Positions 12,231 to 24,662 are shown, counted from the first letter of the stretch. The stretch is DNA of 64,000 nucleotides from Sparassis latifolia (GCA_018466975.1 CM031559.1:682001-746000), one strand, 5' to 3'. Translations and numbers: made by a program. Notes: generated from the sequence alone by a model not told the origin.

Positions 12231-14335
12231 ATGGTCTTCGCTTCCGCTCTCCTCGTCGCATTCCTCGCTGTTCTTGCTGCGGGTAACCCCATGTCCCGCA
12301 ACATGAAGCCGCATGAAAAGCGCGACGGCGTTCCCACAGGCTTCGCCCTCGTCGGCCCAGCTCCGCCCGACACAGTCCTCGATTTGCGCCTCGCGCTCGT
12401 GCAGAGCAATCCCGCTGGTCTTGAGCAGGCCCTGTACGATGTCAGCACGCCGTCGAGCGCCAACTACCGCAAGTACCTGACTAAGGAGGAGGTCTGTACA
12501 ATTCACATTGAGAGCTCGACGGACTGATCTTAATTGGTATTTGTTCGAAAGGCTGCGGGATTCGTCTCTCCTGCTGCAGAAAGCCTCGCTGCAGTGAATA
12601 ATTGGTTACAAGCCAACAATATCGATGCCACTGTGCTCACCCCGGCGGGCGACTGGATCAGCTTCAGCATTCCCGTCAGTCAGGCCAACGATCTGTTCGA
12701 TTCCGAGTTCTCCACATTCGTACATTCGACCTCAGGCCAACAGAGCATTCGGACACTCGCGTATTCTATCCCTGTGGAATTACAGGGTCACCTGGATTTC
12801 GTTCACCCCACGATTACGTTTGTCGTCGCTACACTAAGGCAGTAGCCTGTCTCTGACAATTTTTTTATAGCTTCCCCATCTACCTGGCGAGCTCATCTCC
12901 CTATTCTGTGTCTACCAAGTCGACTCGCGCTACAGTTCACGAAAGGCAAGACCCATCCTGTGCAGACACTGTCACTCCTGCATGCCTGCAGGCTCTGTAC
13001 GGTATACCTTCAACCCCTGCTACCGCACAGTCCAACCAATTGGCTGTCACTGGCTTTAACAATAAATACGCAAATTTGGCTGATCTCGCGGTGCGTTATC
13101 TTACAAACCAGGAATATACTGAACTCATCTTGGTGTTTCAGAGCTTTTTGGAACAATATAGGCCAGATATGTCGAGCACTACGGCTTTTTCTCTGCAAAC
13201 TCTTGACGGTGGTTCAAACGACCAAACCCCTGGGAGTGCGGGTGACGAAGCTGTACGTCACAGTGCTCACACCACGACCTGAATCGCATTAACCCATACT
13301 TCCTCAATCACAGGATTTAGATATCCAGTATACTGTAGGCTTGGCGACGGATGTCCCCATTACTTTCCTCTCCGTTGGCTCGCAAAACAATGACGGTGTC
13401 GCCGGTTCCCTGGATGTAGTCAACTACTTCCTTTCTGCTGATGCTCCTCCACAAGTAGTGACCACGAGTTATGGGATGGATGAACGCAGTGTTACTCCAG
13501 ATCTGGCCACGTGAGCTGATTTAGTTTGATACCGCGAAGCACTCATCGCAATTCGCATTAATCCTCACGTTTCAGCAACCTATGCAATGCATACATGCAG
13601 CTCGGCGCCCGTGGCGTATCTCTTCTCTTCTCGTCTGGGGACGGCGGTGTTGCCGGGGCTACATTCGGGGGCGAAGACTGTGATGGCTCGAACTTCATAC
13701 CCACATTCCCTGCCAGCTGCCCGTAGTGCGTTATCTCTGAAATCTCTACTTGCCCAAAATCTGATTATGCACTACACTAGTATCACCTCTGTAGGTGCTA
13801 CCCAAGGAGTTGGTCCGGAGACCGCGGCACCATACTCGAGTGGTGGCTTCTCCAACAACTTCCCTGCTCCGTCGTACCAAACCACAGCAACAGCCGGTTA
13901 TGTGCAGGGCCTTGGCAGTACTTACTCGGGTCTGTACAATCCACAGGGGCGCGGGTACCCAGATGTGTCCGCTCAAGGTACAAACTTTCAAATCGTCCTG
14001 AATGGAGAAATTTCCGGCGAGGAAGGCACGAGCGCGGCATCTCCGACTTTTGCTAGTGTCATAGCCTTGCTGAACAATGAACTTGCACTTGCGGGTCATC
14101 CCCCGCTGGGCTTCTTGAATCCCTGGCTGTATGGATCTGCTGCCTCAGCGCTGAATGCTGTCACTTCGGGCTCCAACCCCGGGTGTGGTACGAACGGATT
14201 TTCCGCGGCGGCTGGCTGGAATCCGGTGTGTTGTTCATGTCGGACTGCGGCGCATTCGCTGATGTTTGCTTGCTACAGGCCACTGGCCTAGGAACGCCGG
14301 ACTATGCGAAACTGAGAACGGCGGCTGGTCTGTAA
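12231..14335 (+). CDS. Secreted sedolisin (tripeptidyl-peptidase-like, MEROPS S53)
   Basis: Acid serine-carboxyl peptidase, probably secreted to digest extracellular protein. Eight exons: 12231-12491, 12552-12817, 12871-13090, 13142-13252, 13314-13510, 13576-13722, 13781-14225 and 14279-14335; all phases agree. The start MVFASALLVAFLAVLAAG is a clear signal peptide. A pro-kumamolisin prodomain follows (LDLRLALVQSNPAGLEQALY, YRKYLTKEE). The catalytic Glu and Asp come from DEA joined to DLDIQY across intron 4, the oxyanion Asp sits in LLFSSGDGG, and the nucleophile Ser in EEGTSAASPTF. The C-terminus has the SGSNPGCGTNGF and TGLGTPDY calcium-site region. An in-frame 51-nt intron (13091-13141) could be retained without a frameshift. 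A 5'-truncated relative lies at 20087-21056. Confidence 0.92.
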
Positions 14336-14578
14336 ACGAATAAGAGCGTTGGGTCAGTAAGAGGGCTGGGTCGGGGCTCGCTGCGTGGGATTTCTTGAGA
14401 CGTAGGCAATACGGTGTTTTTGGTGTATGTCGGGCAAGCAATTGAGACGTGCTCAGATGAATGACTGTCTGAATCTCACCACCGAGCCCTTATTTCGAAG
14501 AGATAAGAGCGACATCTCAAAGAACACTGCGGCATTAAATTTGTAAAACAAGGGTCGTAAGATATGCAAGATTACAAT

Positions 14579-15212
14579 CGCCCGTCTACCAACAACCGGA
14601 GGAGATATTTGGCGGACTTGTTAGACGAATCGGCGCCGCAGCAGTGGGACTATTGCGGTTGAGCGTAGGACTCTTTATCAGCTTCGACCCTAAGGTCGAA
14701 GTGTCGAACGCAGTTGTTGTGAATATAGAAATGGTCAGCGAGATCTCCGCGGGCGCCATGACCTCCACCCTACTGGCGATCGCACGAGACGGCACGACGG
14801 AAACAGGTAAGGGGAGACAGAAGGCCTTTCCGGTATCGACGTCGAAGGTCTTGAACTGCGCCAATGCGACCTTCTCATTACTGGATGTATATGCGGTGAC
14901 GGAAGATCCTTGCAACAACGTCTAATATCGCCAATTTCGCGCACCGTGTCGACATGTCGAGCAAGGGGGAAAGGGGGGTGACTGGGTCGAACTTCGGAGG
15001 ATGTTCCGAGACACCAACGCGCCCAGTGAATGGTGCAGATGACCAGTCGGGTGCGTGCAAGAGCTGCCGCTTGTGCTCATGTGGAGAGAGCGGGAACTCG
15101 GCTGTGCACGGATGCCGGCCCTACGATGGGCGTTCTCGTTACACCGTCATCAACCTCGCGGGGGCCGGTGCCGCCGAGCTGCGCACGAGCGCGGTAGCCA
15201 GAAGACTGGTGT
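14579..15212. other. Conserved module of unknown nature, copy 1
   Basis: A 0.6-kb module present three times (here, 21299-21936, and in damaged form at 25331-25862). In copies 1 and 2 a frame is open on the plus strand (14644-14925, ending LLDVYAVTEDPCNNV) and another on the minus strand (14586-14918). The two frames share their third codon positions, so the substitution pattern cannot tell which strand codes. A second plus frame (14954-15214) contains several Cys residues (KSCRLCSCGES). I recognise no family; it may be one gene with introns, or non-coding. Confidence 0.4.
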
Positions 15213-17728
15213 GATATTCCATTGGTAGACCTGAGGAGAGGTGGGCTAATTATACGGAAATGAATACCGCGAACACTCGTGATACAGTCAGGCCAAATGC
15301 ATGGGGGAGTTTGGGCGAAGATGGTGCTGGGAGGACGGATGATAGCCATAAATGGGCGGAAGTGGAAACTGCAACTAATGCTTTGCTTTGAGGGTCTACA
15401 GCTGCCTGTATGGCTAAGCGGCAGCAGTAAGCTGAAGATCTAGGCCGGTATTCCGGAGATTTGCTTGTCCGTTGAATATATTGTCGTCTAAATGTCGGTT
15501 GATCAATGAGAGACAAATCCGGATAAAATTACTGTGGAGTCACTGAGAACTATGCAAGACGCCTGCCGAGGCTAATGATGTCCCTGAGAATAAGTCAGCC
15601 TGGTTCTATATCTCCACAAGCGCAGGTCATATCTTGACGAGTTTAATTTACAGCGACCTACCTCTGGCGCACAAAGTATGCTGTTGTAATGCTGTCCGGA
15701 TCGAGGTAAATACCGATGACGTTGGCCAATAAACGTCTGCGCCGTCTGGATTAGTGTGCAACGCGTTCATCTTGTCTGATGCAGCAGTGCCTCATTCCAG
15801 GATAGAAAGAACACAGATGTTAATCGCAAAAGGACGGCGACTCGAGTCGGGCCAAGATTTGCTACTGAGGTAATAGTTCACGCAAGCTGAGACAGTCCTT
15901 GCCGTAGGAAGACGCCACTGCGGGCGAAAGTTGCGAACACGCGGGAGACACTAACCGGAGGGTTGGGCAACTACGAACGTCACCTGAGCACAAGGTGATA
16001 TGAGGAAGTTGTCTAGTAGCGGGGAAGCTGATGTGTCCAGCGCCTCAGCTAGGAAAGCCGCCGAAGGGTGTAGCAGACACAAGGAAATATGAATAAGTAT
16101 GCAACTGCGCAATGGAAGACATGCCGCGGAAGAAGTCGATTTCCACTAGAGTTTGGGCCCACTGTACCGTTACCGTTTGCGTTCGATCCCAGACAAAAAT
16201 CACAAACCGTGTGCTCGTCCTGTGGCGAGAAACGCGTTCACAGCAAGGACAGAGAACCTAAGCATCCTAGATCAGTTTGGGCCAGTACTTCTCATCATGA
16301 ATTGAGAGGTGACACCCATTGATGCAGCAGGCTTGTGTACGAGTTCGCAACAGTAAGAGTGGTCGGTTTTGCACTGGGCCTGTCTCAGAAGACCGTCCAG
16401 AAACGATGGGAATCTCCCTTCACGTGACTTCCTGACGCGATCGGCGTTCGATCGGCGTAGTAGACTTCAATACATACCGCCTTCGCAAGGTCACGGTGCC
16501 ACTTCGCGTGGTTTTGCTCATTTGCTCATTTATATATAAGACATCTCTATGCTGGTCTTAAGTGTGCAGATATATATATTCCTGTCTGTTGCAGTTTCAG
16601 CACATTGGGCGAGTGAAGCGATCGCTCTATGGTAAAGCTCATACGAGGCGGTCTCGCGCTCTGGAATACTAAGGCGCCGGTCAGGCATCACAGTGAATCA
16701 TGTTCATGGGAATATCACTCCACCTATGATACCGTGACTGATACGAGCTAGTCTCGGAGCTGCGAGGATCGTAACCGAGGTACGTGAGACATCCTCACTT
16801 GTATTCTCTAATGGCATAAAGCCGATTACCAGATGCGCGCACCAACGAAGGAGCAGACCTTGCTTAACGAACCCCATCTTATTGCGCAGACTCTCAGGGC
16901 CACGTCATCTGACTGTCTTCACCGCCTGAGTGTCAGCCTATCTCGTATAGTCTTCCGCCTTGAAGACGCTATGTTTCGCAAGGCGCCATGTTGACATCAC
17001 AACTATATCCAGAAGACTAGCACCAGTCATAAACCAACATCCCATTTGCATCCTTGTCGTCTTGTGCCGCGCACGAGACCTTTCCGGTATGTCAGTTATT
17101 TTGCAATATCTTCCGGCGGTTTGGTGGTCCAATTCGCATAGCAGAATGTGATAATTGTGCCTGGCAGTGCATGTGTTGATATGGCGCAAGACGTCGCTGA
17201 CTGCGACGCTTAGAGGAATTAATGGTGGCTCGACTATAGGGTCACTGCATGATAAAATGATGGAGGTCCGTTCAAGCCGGTCAGCCTTTCGTTCACCAGC
17301 AGTCTCACCAGCGATGCCCCTTCGAGGACTGAAAGATTGATGATTCCGCTCGTGCCATGATCGCTGATCGCTCGTCAAGTGTGCAGATGTTGCCGAACTG
17401 AATACTCATCAACGAGGGTCTGCACGATGCGAACCCAGACCAGCAGCAGGCGTCTCTCCTGTTCCATTCCAATACGACCGTGAGCGCCGTATTCTGATGT
17501 GAGTGTTGAGTAGCATGTTCCATGCCTCTCTCAGCGCTCATCTTTGAAGTCATGGAAGCCACACTTTGGCTCTGGAAAACGCCAGCATGAACCACCAATT
17601 CACATACGGCCGGAATAAGGACGAACGTGTGCTTGAATTGGTCTAACATTGGACCGGTACTGGTTATATATCGTGTCAGCTGGTTGTTGGTGACTAACTC
17701 ATGGTAACTAAGCCAGACGGACGAAGGA
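15213..17728. other. Non-coding interval within segmental unit 1
   Basis: About 2.5 kb with no gene I can support. It is matched by 21937-24443 in unit 2. Short frames present in one unit are generally disrupted in the other, which argues against coding. Confidence 0.5.
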
Positions 17729-17735
17729 TATAAAA
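17729..17735 (+). promoter_or_regulatory. TATA box of small gene, copy 1
   Basis: TATAAAA within GGATATAAAAGAGG, about 220 bp before the start codon. A good intron (GTGAGTGTTT to CTTGCATAG, about 17883-17938) lies between it and the ATG, so the transcript probably has a spliced 5' leader. The same arrangement is kept in unit 2. Confidence 0.7.
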
Positions 17736-17951
17736 GAGGCACCGTTGAGCTCACCCCTCCAGCAATTCCCAGTCGCTCTGCGTTACTTGTGAGCACACTC
17801 ATCCACCGGTCATATATCTGGAAACATATTCATTGTGCGCCTTGCAGACCACCTCATCGTTCTCAAACCTTTATTTCACTCGTGAGTGTTTCTTCTTTGG
17901 ACAATTCTTGTTCCGACAATGATCAATGACTTGCATAGGTAACACAACACA

Positions 17952-18410
17952 ATGTCTGAGGCTGAAGGTAGCTTTTGCAGATTTCGCCGTCATTCCAGCA
18001 CATGTCCTGATAGATTCGCCGCAGTGCAGGTTCCCGCTGACGTCTTCGCCGAGGCGGCCGGCGACGCCGAGTTGGTAGCCTTCGTTCAAGACGTGCAGGC
18101 CGCTGCCGTAGATTCCAATAAGCCCTACGCATTGCGGGTAATGGGCAACGGCAGGCTCCTGCAGTGGACTCTGGGGCCCTACAGAGGCGTTGCCAACGCC
18201 TCCAAGAGGGGTGCTGGAAACTTCCGCGGCGAGGGGACGGGTGGCACGTCCACGGCCAAGACTGGTCGATTCGCTTTGGACCTTGCACCCAACAGGGCGC
18301 ACCTTGTTTTGAAGGACAACAGAGGCGTGCTTGTGTTGGACTATACTGGCGCGGGTTTGGAGAGGGGATTGGATGGCAATTACGAGGGACCGTGGGCTTA
18401 CTTTGGGTGA
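17952..18410 (+). CDS. Small orphan protein, duplicated gene copy 1
   Basis: Small protein of unknown function. The open frame is 152 residues, but GT at 17968 and AG at 18023-18024 bound a 57-nt in-frame intron; splicing gives MSEAEVQVPADVFAEAAG and about 133 residues. No signal peptide or membrane segment is seen. The second half is beta-rich in appearance (GRLLQWTLGPYRG, AHLVLKDNRGVLVLDYTG, GNYEGPWAYFG), compatible with a small cytosolic beta-sheet or lectin-like fold, but I recognise no family. The gene has a TATA box and a 5' leader intron, suggesting strong expression. Copy 2 at 24663-25121 keeps the frame and shows many amino-acid changes without a stop, which argues that both encode protein. 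Confidence 0.7.
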   Translation: MSEAEGSFCRFRRHSSTCPDRFAAVQVPADVFAEAAGDAELVAFVQDVQAAAVDSNKPYALRVMGNGRLLQWTLGPYRGVANASKRGAGNFRGEGTGGTSTAKTGRFALDLAPNRAHLVLKDNRGVLVLDYTGAGLERGLDGNYEGPWAYFG

Positions 18411-18756
18411 GCTGCGTTGCGTCTCGCCGGTCCAGAAGTGCGAAGAGTTGTCCGGAATCCCTATGCCTGAGTAGCTTGTTCGATGTACTGTGATTGACTT
18501 GATGCGAATTTGTACGAATACGTATGAGCGCGTTGTTGATGTTACAGCTCATGAGAATGGAAAACAGGAAGAGTCAAATTCGCAAGTCTTGTTATTGGTA
18601 ACTGAAACAATTGCTATGTACTTACACTGTTGTGCGACAACATAACATTCCAGATGATCACACAATCATTCACTCCTATGATTTTGACGGTCAACGGGAG
18701 CCCATTATAGTATCTCAGAATTGCTTGGAACCGTTTCGGGTCTTAGTTTGGGCTCT

Positions 18757-19150
18757 CCAGGACGACAAGGAGTCTATCCTCGGGTTCGTACTATACTGCA
18801 GCTTGCGATGGTTAGCTCACAATTTACCTCTGGAAGGCTTGGCCAACACGATGATCAACAGTTTTGACCGATGTGTTGTCCTCGACAATGGCCGTGTCAT
18901 GGCTGGCGATACCAAGGTCCGCAATCAATTTGACGGGGGTACACGAGTGACATCCACTTTTCAAATACGACGATTCAACAATAGGTCGACGAAGTCATGG
19001 AATTTGACCCCTCTAACGTGTTTCCTCACCTTTGGGATGAAGCGTGTGGGGAGGTGGAAGGATCCTACGAAGTTTCACGCGTTCGGGACTTCCTCAGGAC
19101 TCATGAGATTTCCGACTTCGATAGAGTCTCGAGAGTTAATATGACTGACA
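18757..19150 (+). pseudogene. FunK1 C-terminal remnant
   Basis: The sequence aligns with the last exon of FunK1 copy B: QDDKESILGFVLYCSLRWLA corresponds to the QDDMESILWVVLYCSLRWLD region of B. The frame is lost shortly after the residues VRNQFDGG, and the rest of the match (LWDEACGEVEG and following) is in another frame. It lacks the kinase half and all upstream exons. It is the 3' piece of a FunK1 gene in the same direction as the array. Confidence 0.8.
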
Positions 19151-19331
19151 ACCACCCTATAGCGAACCACCGTAGTCATCTAAACTTACATCCCAGGCCA
19201 TCATGTTGTATCGCGTTGTTTGTGGTTGTTTGATGGCGCCGTCTGCGCGTGACCGCGTCTTGAGCGCCAATTGAGCGAGCGCTTCATTGAAGCTCTTTTC
19301 TGTTTCCACTGTACTGCTAGACTCGAAAGAA

Positions 19332-19439
19332 CTTGCTCGGAGACGAGAGCGAACAGAATTGCCACGAAACAAATAGCGCACAACAACTGTGTAGAAGGAT
19401 GCTTTCACTTGGGTCGGGAGAGCTTGCTCTCCGAGCAAG
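19332..19439. mobile_element. 108-bp insertion with 12-bp inverted ends (MITE-like)
   Basis: Absent from the equivalent promoter position in front of FunK1-B, where CCACTGTACT runs directly into TTATAGTACCG. The insert begins CTTGCTCGGAGA and ends TCTCCGAGCAAG, exact inverted repeats. About 16 extra bases lie left of the first repeat, and no clean target duplication could be assigned. Confidence 0.5.
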
Positions 19440-19542
19440 AATTTATAGTACCGTGCCGTGCTGCGACTTCGGTGACCTCTCAAGTATTCCCTCTTGGTTT
19501 TCATACCCTCTCTTTCACCACATCCCACTCCGCTAGAAAATC

Positions 19543-20086
19543 ATGGTAGCTACACCGCTCACTAAGAACGATCCGGACTACGAATTGTGGCAAAAGCACG
19601 AGGACCTCGACCACAGCGACGTCAAAGGGCGTTACCCCCGATTTACAAACTCAGCCCGAGGATTGATTCTTGGGTCGATGCCTATCGACGAGTTCTTGGA
19701 ATTTCTGCCAGAGACGGATATGTCGAACACGCCACGTCCCGTCAATGCTTTCAACGAGGAGGCGAGAACGGAACAGCAGATTTATAAACTGTTGGTGGGT
19801 CGGTTTCGTTTTGTGTACTGGAGTTTTAAATGCTGATGACGTCACAGATTGCAATGCTTAATGGCACCAGAACAAGTGCCAGAAAATCTCAACGTCGATG
19901 TCCTGGATTCACGTTCAAAGACACGGCCACGTCTGGTGCGGAGCTTGGAGAGGTAGGATCGATGAATGCCCATGTCTGTTGTTATTCACAGGACGTGAAC
20001 GACTTTCACTTGTCCGCAGCAGGCCATCTTGGCTGCGCTGATTTGTACATCAATGTACAGCGACATCCCGGCTTGGACCCATCCCT
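19543..20086 (+). pseudogene. FunK1 copy D, 5' fragment only
   Basis: Start and first exon (MVATPLTKNDPDYELWQK), the first intron position and the beginning of exon 2 (CPGFTFKDTATSGAELGE, ADLYINVQRHPGLDP) match copies A-C. Homology stops abruptly at about 20086, where sequence from the middle of the sedolisin gene begins. The promoter block at 19245-19292 is present, so the fragment may be transcribed, but the kinase half is missing. Confidence 0.88.
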
Positions 20087-21056
20087 ATTACTTTCCTCTC
20101 CGTTGGCTCGCAAAACAATGACGGTGCCGCCGGTTTCCTGGATGTAGTCAACTACTTCCTTTCTGCTGATGCTCCTCCACAAGTAGTGACCACGAGTTAT
20201 GGGATGGATGAAAGCAGTGTTACTCCAGATCTGGCCACGTGAGCTCATTTAGCTTGATACCGCGAAGCACTCATCCCATTAATCTTCATATTTCAGCAAC
20301 CTATGCAATGCATACATGCAGCTCGGGGCCCGTGGCGTATCTCTTCTTTTCTCGTCTGGAGACGGCGGTGTTGCCGGGGTTACATTCGGGGGCGAAGACT
20401 GCGATGGCTCGAACTTCATACCCACATTCCCTGCCAGCTGCCTGTAGTGCGTTATCTCTGAAATTTCTACTCGCCCAAAATCTGATTATGCACTACACTA
20501 GTATCACCTCTGTAGGTGCTACCCAAGGAGTTGGTCCGGAGACCGCGGCACCATACTCGAGTGGTGGCTTCTCCAACAACTTCCCTGCTCCGTCGTACCA
20601 AACCACAGCAACAGCCGGTTATGTGCAAGGCCTTGGCAGTACTTACTCGGGTCTGTACAATCCACAGGGGCGCGGGTACCCAGATGTGTCCGCTCAGGGT
20701 ACAAACTTTCAAATCGTCCTGAATGGAGAGAATGCCGGCGAGGAAGGCACGAGCGCGGCATCTCCGACTTTTGCTAGTGTCATAGCCTTGCTGAACAATG
20801 AACTTGCACTTGCGGGTCATCCCCCGCTGGGCTTCTTGAATCCCTGGCTGTATGGATCTGCTGCCTCAGCGCTGAATGCTGTCACTTCGGGCTCCAACCC
20901 CGGGTGTGGTACGAACGGATTTTCCGCGGCGGCTGGCTGGAATCCGGTGTGTTGTTCATGTCGGACTGCGGCGCATTCGCTGATGTTTGCTTGCTACAGG
21001 CCACTGGCCTAGGAACGCCGGACTATGCGAAACTGAGAACGGCGGCTGGTCTGTAA
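20087..21056 (+). pseudogene. Sedolisin copy 2, 5'-truncated
   Basis: Matches the intact gene from within exon 5 to the stop (ITFLSVGSQNNDG through to the TAA at 21054). It keeps SGDGG and the GTSAASP Ser motif, but lacks the signal peptide, the prodomain and the exon 4/5 Glu-Asp pair, so it cannot be an active enzyme. The FunK1-D frame enters this segment out of frame. Introns 5-7 are preserved, so the copy arose by DNA duplication and not through an RNA intermediate. Confidence 0.9.
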
Positions 21057-21298
21057 ACGAATAAGAGCGTTGGGTCAGTAAGAGGGCTGGGTCGGGGCTC
21101 GCTGCGTGGGATTTCTTGAGACGTAGGCAATACGGTGTTTTTGGTGTATGTCGGGCAAGCAATTGAGACGTGCTCAGATGAATGACTGTCTGAATCTCAC
21201 CACCGAGCCCTTATTTCGAAGAGATAAGAGCGACATCTCAAAGAACACTGCGGCATTAAATTTGTGAAAACAAGGGTCGTAAGATATGCAAGATTACA

Positions 21299-21936
21299 AT
21301 CGCCCGTCTACCAACAACCAGAAGAGATACTTGATGGACTTGTTAGACGAATCGGCGCCGCAGCAGTGGGACTATCGCGGTTGAGCGTAGGACTCTTTAT
21401 CAGCTTCGACCCTAAGGTCGAAGTGTCGAACGCAGTTGTTGTGAACATAGAAATGGTCAGCGAGATCTCCGCGGGCGCCATGACCTCCACCCTACTGGCG
21501 ATCGCACGAGACGGCACGACGGAAACAGGTAAGGAGAGACAGAAGGCCTTTCCGGTATCGACGTCGAAGGTCTTGAACTGCGCCAATGCGACCTTCTCAT
21601 TCCTGGATGTATATGCGGTGACGGAAGATCCTTGCAACAGCGTTTAATATCGCCAATTTCGCGCACCGTGTCGACATGTCGAGCAAGGGGGAACGGGGGG
21701 GTGACTGGGTTGAACTTCGGAGGATGTTCCGAGACACCAACGCGCCTAGTGAGTGGTGCAGATGACCAGTCGGGTGTGCGCAAGAGCTACCAGTTGTGCT
21801 CATGTGGAGAGAGCGGGAACTCGGCTGTGTACGGATGCCGGTCCTACGATGGGCGTTCTCGTTACACCGTCATCAACCTCGCGGGGGCCGGCGCCGCCGA
21901 GCTGCGCACGAGCGCGGTAGCCAGAAGACTTGTGTG
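21299..21936. other. Conserved module of unknown nature, copy 2
   Basis: Counterpart of 14579-15212. The plus frame is longer here (21264-21647) because an upstream stop is absent. Counted over the first 350 bases, differences from copy 1 are split about equally between third and other codon positions, which is weak evidence for coding constraint. Confidence 0.4.
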
Positions 21937-24443
21937 ATATTCCACTGGTAGACCTGAGGAGAGGTCGGCTAATTATACGGAAATGAATACCGCGAACACT
22001 CATGATACAGTCAGGCCAACTGGATGGGGGAGTTTGGGCGAAAATGGTGCTGGGAGGACGGATGACAGTCATAAATGGGCGGAAGTGGAAACTGCAACTA
22101 ATGCTTTGCTTTGGGGGTCTACAGCTGCCTGTATGGCTAAGCGGCAGCAGTGAACTGAAGATCTAGGCCGGTGTTCCGGAGATTTGCTTGTCCGTTGAAT
22201 ATACTCTCGTCTAGATGTCGATTGATCAATCAGAGACAAATCCGGATACATTTACCGTGGAGCCACTGAGAACAACTATGCAAGACGGCTGCCGAGGCTA
22301 ATGATGTCCCTGAGAATAAGTCAGCATGATTCTATATCTTCACAAGCGCAGGTCATATCTTGACGAGTTTAATCTACAGCGACCTACCTCTGGCGCACAA
22401 AGTATGCTTTTGTAATGCTATCCGGATCGAGGTCAATACTGATGACGTTGGCCAATAAACGTCTGTGCTGTCTGGATTAGTTACCAGATAACTTACCATG
22501 CGAGCGTGTGAGCAGGAGAAGGGCCAGTACGTCCATAATCCTGATAAGCATTGATAGTGTGCAACGCGTTCGTCTTGTCTGATGCAGCAGTGCCTCATTC
22601 CAGGATAGAAAGAACACAGATATTAATCACAAAAGGACGGCGACTCGAGTCGGGTCAAGATTTGCTACTGGGGTAATAGTTCACGCAAGCTGAGAAAGTC
22701 CTTGCCGTAGGAAGACGCCACTGTGGGCGAAAGTTGCGAATACCCGGGAGACACCAATGGAGGGTTGGGCAACTACGAGCGTCACCCGAGCACGAGGTGA
22801 TATGAAGAAGTTGTCTAGTAGCGGGGAAGCTGAAGTGTCCAGCGCCTCAGCTAGGAAAGCCGCCGAACGGTGTAGCAGACACAAGGAAATATGGATAAGT
22901 ATGCAACTGCGCAATGGAAGACATGCCGCGGAAGAAGTCTATTTCCACCAGAGTTTGGGCCCACTGTACCGTTACCGTTTGCGTTCGATCCCAGACAAAA
23001 ATCACAAACCGTGTGCTCGTCCTGTGGCGAGAAACGCGTTCACGACAAGGACGGAGAACCTGAGCATCCTAGATCAGTTTTGGCAAGTACTTCTAATCAT
23101 GAATTGGGGTGACACCCATCGATGCACCTTGTGTACGAGTTCGCAAGAGTAAGTTAAGACCGACTAGAAACGATGGGAATCTCCCTTCACGTGACCTCCT
23201 GACGCGATCGGCGTTCGATCGGCGTAGTAGACTTCAATACATTCCGCCTTCGCAAGGTCACGGTGCTTCTTGTGGTCTTGCTCACATCTCTATGCTGGTC
23301 TTGCTGGTCTTAAGTGTGCAGATATATATATATTCCACGACTGTCTGTTGCATTTTCAGCACATTGGGCGAGCACTCTTTGTGAAGCGATTGCTCTATGC
23401 CAAAGCTCTCATACGAGGCGGTCTCGCGCTGTGGAATACTAAGGCGCCGGTCAGGCATCATAGTGGATCATGTTCATGGGAATATTACTCCACCTGTGAT
23501 ACCGTGACTGATGCAAGCTAGTCTCGGAGCTGCGAGGATCGTAACTTAGGTACGTGAGACATCCTCACTTGTATTCTCTAATGGCATAAGCCGATTACCA
23601 GATGTGCGCACCAATGAAGGAGCGGACCTTGCTCAACGAACCCCATCTCATTGCGCAGACTTGCAGGGCCACGTCATCTGACTGTCTTCACCGCCTGAGC
23701 CTCAGCACGTCGTATAGTCTTCGGCGAAGACATTGTGTTTCGCAAGGCGCTATGTCGACATCGCAACTATATCCGGAAGGCTAGCGCCAGTCATAAATCA
23801 ACGCCCTATTTCACAACCTTGTGATCTTGTGCTGTGTACAAGACCTTTCTGGTATGTCAGTTATTGTTCAATAAGCGCAGAGTGGGATAATTGTGCCTGG
23901 ACGTGCATGCGCTGATATGGCGCAAGACATCGTTGACTGAGGCGCTTAGAGGAATTAACGGTGGCTCAACCATAGGGCCACTGCGTGATGGAGTCATGGA
24001 GGTTCGTTTCACCGGTTCAGCCACCCGCAGTCGCACCAGCGATACCCCTTCGAGGACTGAACTGTTAATTATTCCGCTCGTGTCACGATAGCTAATCACT
24101 CGTTAAGGGTGCAGACATTGGCCGAACTGAATACTCATCAACGAGGGTCTGCACGATGCGAACCCAGACCAGCAGCAGGCGTCTCATACGACCGTGAGCG
24201 CCATATTCTGACTGTGAGTATTGAGTAGCATGTTCCATGCCTCTCTCAGCGCTCCTTTGTGAAGCCATGGAAGCCACACTTTGGCTCTGGAAAACGCCAG
24301 CATGAACCACCAATTCACATACGGCCGGAATAAGGACGAACGTGTGCTTGATTTGGTCTAACATTGGACCAGTACTGGTTATGTGTCGTGTCAGCTGGTT
24401 GTTGGTGACTAACTCATGGCAACTAAGCCAGACGGACGAAGGA
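21937..24443. other. Non-coding interval within segmental unit 2
   Basis: Counterpart of 15213-17728. No gene is supported. Confidence 0.5.
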
Positions 24444-24450
24444 TATAAAA
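24444..24450 (+). promoter_or_regulatory. TATA box of small gene, copy 2
   Basis: TATAAAA in the same context and at the same spacing as in copy 1; the 5' leader intron is also conserved. Confidence 0.7.
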
Positions 24451-24662
24451 GAGGCACCGTTGAGCTCACCCCTCCAGCAATCCCCATTCGCTCTGCGTTG
24501 CTTGTGAGCACACTCATCCACCGGTCATACATCTGAAAACATACTCATTGTGCGCCTTGCAGACCACTGCATCGTTCTCAAACCTTTATTTCACTCGTGA
24601 GTGTTTCCTTCTTTTGACAACTCTTGTTCCGACAATGATCAATGACTTGCATAGGTAGCACA

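Larger units (their letters stand above)
13359..18608 (+). repeat. Segmental duplication, unit 1
   Basis: This 5.25-kb stretch is repeated in direct orientation at 20087-25320. It covers exons 5-8 of the peptidase, the conserved module at 14579-15212, a non-coding interval and the small gene at 17952. Identity is very high through the peptidase part and still obvious at the far end. Unit 1 lacks about 70 bp present in unit 2 at 22483-22555. Confidence 0.9.

Noticed and set aside
12084..12506. 140-residue minus-strand frame
   Set aside because: It overlaps the promoter and first exon of the well-supported sedolisin gene on the other strand.
14954..15214. Aegerolysin-like small secreted protein
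   Set aside because: A CSCGxSG resemblance is too short; the rest of the frame does not follow the family and no signal peptide is present.
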